NCBI RefSeq assembly: GCF_002163675.1 | Contig: NZ_CP019334.1 | Coordinates: forward strand, 3,081,501 to 3,145,500 | Direction: 5' to 3' | Origin: Polaribacter sp. SA4-12 | GTDB lineage: Bacteria > Bacteroidota > Bacteroidia > Flavobacteriales > Flavobacteriaceae | Length of the DNA: 64,000 nucleotides | In this document: piece after piece, positions 62,553 through 64,000 of the stretch | How the letters are laid out: each line of letters opens with the position of its first letter | Numbering within the stretch: the first letter of the stretch is position 1 | Notes under the pieces: model-generated | The model's input: the letters and a program-made list of their open reading frames with translations, nothing else | Told to the model about the DNA's origin: nothing | Databases searched by the model: none | Position numbers and translations under genes: made by a program

Positions 62553-62736
62553 ACTACATTTACTTATCAATCCTAAATACAGACTTGATGGTCTAATGAT
62601 CTGTTCAAGTTTATGTAGTAAGGGGTAAAGTGATTAGCATTGCGAACGGTCTTTAATGACAAATGACGGACTATAATCTTTTCCTTTACCCTTACTTTTC
62701 TTGTTAAATATTAAATCTAATTTAAGCTTTTTAAAA
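62553..62736 (-). ncRNA. Candidate IS110 bridge RNA
   Basis: On the minus strand, 5' to 3': a small hairpin (62725-62711), then a stem-loop closed by TAAGGGTAAAG/CTTTACCCCTTA with GATTA/TAATC (62694-62619), whose loop has TTTGTCATT (62663-62655) and TTCGCAATG (62646-62638). A second stem-loop, closed by ACTACAT-AA-ACTT / AAGT-AA-ATGTAGT (62619-62553), has AACAGATCATT (62605-62595) and TTTAGGATTG (62577-62568), with an inner AGAC/GTCT stem. The first loop matches the target (CTGTCATTGCGAA), the second the element ends (ACACAGATCAT and CATCCTATG). The two-loop order is that of IS621 bridge RNA. Confidence 0.75.
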
Positions 62737-62763
62737 ACAGATCCTTATTTTTACAAACATAGG

Positions 62764-62773
62764 ATGACAGAAG
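62764..62773. repeat. Remaining half of the IS110 target repeat
   Basis: ATGACAGAAG, the right flank of the insertion; together with AACTTCGCA at 61505-61513 it rebuilds the repeat. Confidence 0.7.
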
Positions 62774-62778
62774 TTTCC

Positions 62779-62858
62779 AAACAAGTTTAGCCCTGATTGA
62801 AACGGCATCCTTTTTATTTTTCATAAAAAGATACAGTGGAAAGCAGGAAATAGCTTCT
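62779..62858 (-). repeat. Dispersed 3'-end hairpin repeat, copy A6
   Basis: Minus-strand copy: GAAGCTATTTCCTGCTTTCC near 62858 to CAATCAGGGCTAAACTTG near 62779. It follows the mfd stop (62869) by 10 bases in the gene's orientation. Confidence 0.8.
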
Positions 62859-62868
62859 AAAAATTAAT

Positions 62869-64000
62869 TTAAATCTTCGTTAAAATATCTAAGGCAGTTT
62901 TTACGCTATCAATTCGAATAAAAGTAACTAATAAACGCAAACCGTTTTTGCTTTCTTTCTCTTTCATAACACAGCTTTTTCCATTTTTCTGAACGTATTC
63001 TAACATTCTAGTAAACGCTTCTGTATGGTAAAAATCACTTTGTTGATTGGCAACAAAATAACCCATCATTCTTTTTTGCTTTAAAATAACTTTCTCTAAA
63101 CCGAGTTCTTTTGCCAACCATTTTATACGAACAGAATTTAATAAATCTTCTACTTGTGTAGGGATTTCGCCAAAACGATCTATAATTTCAGTTTCGAAAA
63201 CTAGTAATTCTTCTTCCGTTTTTAGCTCGCCTAATTTGTTGTATAGACTCAATCTTTCTGTAATTGAATTGATATAATCATCTGGAAATAAAATTTCGAA
63301 ATCAGTATCAATAGTTACGTCTTTTACATACTCTTTTGGCTTAGAATCGTCTGTAGGATATAATTCTTTAAATTCGTTTTCTTTAAGCTCGTCAATTGCT
63401 TCTTGTAGTATTTTTTGATATGTATCAAACCCAATATCATTGATAAATCCACTTTGTTCACCACCCAATAAATCTCCTGCTCCACGAATTTCTAAATCTT
63501 TCATGGCAATATTAATTCCGCTTCCTAAATCTGAAAATAAAACCAATGCTTCGATACGTTTTCTGGCATCATCGGTCATCATATGATAAGGAGGCGTTAT
63601 AAAATAACAGAACGCTTTTTTGTTAGAACGACCAACTCTACCACGCATTTGGTGTAAATCTGAAAGTCCGAAATTATTGGCGTTATTAATAAAAATAGTG
63701 TTGGCATTTGGTACATCTAAACCACTTTCTATAATTGTTGTAGAAACTAAAACATCGAATTCGCCACTCATAAAACTGAGCATTAATCCTTCTAACTTTT
63801 TACCTTCCATTTGTCCGTGACCAATGGCAACTTTAGCGGAAGGAACCAACCTCTGTATTAAACCAGCAACTTCTTTAATGTTTTCTATTCTATTATGAAT
63901 AAAGAAAACCTGACCTCCTCTGGAAATTTCGTAAGAAATAGCATCTCTTATTATTTCTTCAGAAAAACGAATTACATTACTATCTATTGGATGCCTGTTT
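62869..64000 (-). CDS. mfd: Transcription-repair coupling factor Mfd, C-terminal part
   Basis: About 376 residues of the C-terminal part; the gene continues beyond the right edge and the frame is open there (NRHPIDSNVIRFSEEII at the border). Seen are FFIHNRIENIKEVAGLIQRL, KVAIGHGQMEGKKLE, VLVSTTIIESGLDVPNANT (helicase motif V), QMRGRVGRSNKKAFCYF (motif VI) and the IRGAGDLLGGEQSGFINDIGF TRG motif, all typical of Mfd rather than RecG (which has a different C-terminus). The C-terminal TRCF domain follows. Mfd removes stalled RNA polymerase and recruits UvrA. Expected full size is about 1,100 residues, so two thirds is missing. Confidence 0.95.
   Translation of the reverse strand, partial: NRHPIDSNVIRFSEEIIRDAISYEISRGGQVFFIHNRIENIKEVAGLIQRLVPSAKVAIGHGQMEGKKLEGLMLSFMSGEFDVLVSTTIIESGLDVPNANTIFINNANNFGLSDLHQMRGRVGRSNKKAFCYFITPPYHMMTDDARKRIEALVLFSDLGSGINIAMKDLEIRGAGDLLGGEQSGFINDIGFDTYQKILQEAIDELKENEFKELYPTDDSKPKEYVKDVTIDTDFEILFPDDYINSITERLSLYNKLGELKTEEELLVFETEIIDRFGEIPTQVEDLLNSVRIKWLAKELGLEKVILKQKRMMGYFVANQQSDFYHTEAFTRMLEYVQKNGKSCVMKEKESKNGLRLLVTFIRIDSVKTALDILTKI

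Larger units (their letters stand above)
61518..62763 (-). mobile_element. IS110-family insertion sequence, about 1.25 kb
   Basis: Contains one transposase gene and a ~190-base non-coding upstream part. Ends defined by comparison with the uninterrupted repeat at 3960-3985: CTTCGCA-ATGA on the left and ATGA-CAGAAG on the right, giving a reconstructed target TTCGCAATGACAGAAG on the plus strand with ATGA shared by both ends. No terminal inverted repeats, as expected for IS110. Confidence 0.8.

Noticed and set aside
62529..62570. Longer start of the IS110 transposase at 62570
   Set aside because: It would overlap the closing stem of the bridge RNA, and IS110 transposases usually begin just before the G-I-D-I-S/V motif, as with the ATG at 62528.

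Overview
The window looks like chromosomal DNA of a marine member of the Flavobacteriaceae (Polaribacter/Tenacibaculum-like). The evidence is low G+C with A/T-rich spacers, type IX secretion (T9SS) C-terminal sorting domains, lipoproteins with Bacteroidetes-style lipoboxes, promoters of the TTTG-N19-TAnnTTTG type, Bacteroidetes-specific families (DUF2723, DUF2911, DUF3127), and a secreted PL6-type alginate lyase. The genus is inferred, not proven.

Layout. 1-7.5 kb: the end of a T9SS cargo gene, purK-purE, a Rieske-like lipoprotein, greA, a HIT protein, an orphan histidine kinase, a flavin reductase with a DUF3127 protein, a DUF1456 protein and a VTT membrane protein. 7.5-12.5 kb: aat, an outer-membrane-like protein, a long RluA-family pseudouridine synthase, a DUF1842-like protein and a Sua5-type tRNA t6A enzyme. 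12.7-18.3 kb is accessory: a PL6 lyase with a double TTGGTTTACCAA operator, a GH16-like lipoprotein bracketed by a duplicated ~100-bp promoter segment, a KAP-type NTPase and an unknown acidic protein. 18.3-27.2 kb: polA, a metallophosphoesterase, a cysteine-less thioredoxin-like protein, a polysaccharide deacetylase, a DUF2723 membrane protein and tRNA-Gln.

27-44 kb is an amino-acid block. The thrA-thrB-thrC operon (minus strand) is preceded by a 13-residue Thr/Ile-rich leader ORF. leuA-leuB and ilvD-ilvB-ilvN-ilvC-ilvA (plus strand) follow. The ilv genes are preceded by a 20-residue Ile/Val-rich leader ORF, a terminator and a competing antiterminator arm, which is a classic attenuator layout. 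Together these genes run aspartate to threonine to isoleucine, plus valine and part of leucine synthesis; leuC and leuD are not in the window. 44-54 kb: gapN, a universal stress protein, rimP-nusA-infB with a terminator-like hairpin in its leader, a DUF2911 protein and two lipoproteins. 54-64 kb: a leucyl-tRNA synthetase carrying an in-frame DUF559 (endonuclease-fold) domain, a SemiSWEET protein, a ThiF/MoeB-rhodanese protein, a membrane MutS-like ATPase, an IS110-family element and the 3' part of mfd.

The most interesting signals are: (1) the IS110 element, whose upstream non-coding DNA folds like a bridge RNA and whose two loops can be matched by eye to the target (a dispersed GTCATTGCGAAG repeat) and to the element's own ends; (2) the LeuRS-DUF559 fusion; (3) the ilv and thr leader peptides; and (4) a dispersed hairpin repeat (six copies) that always sits just after a stop codon and always in the same orientation as the gene it follows.
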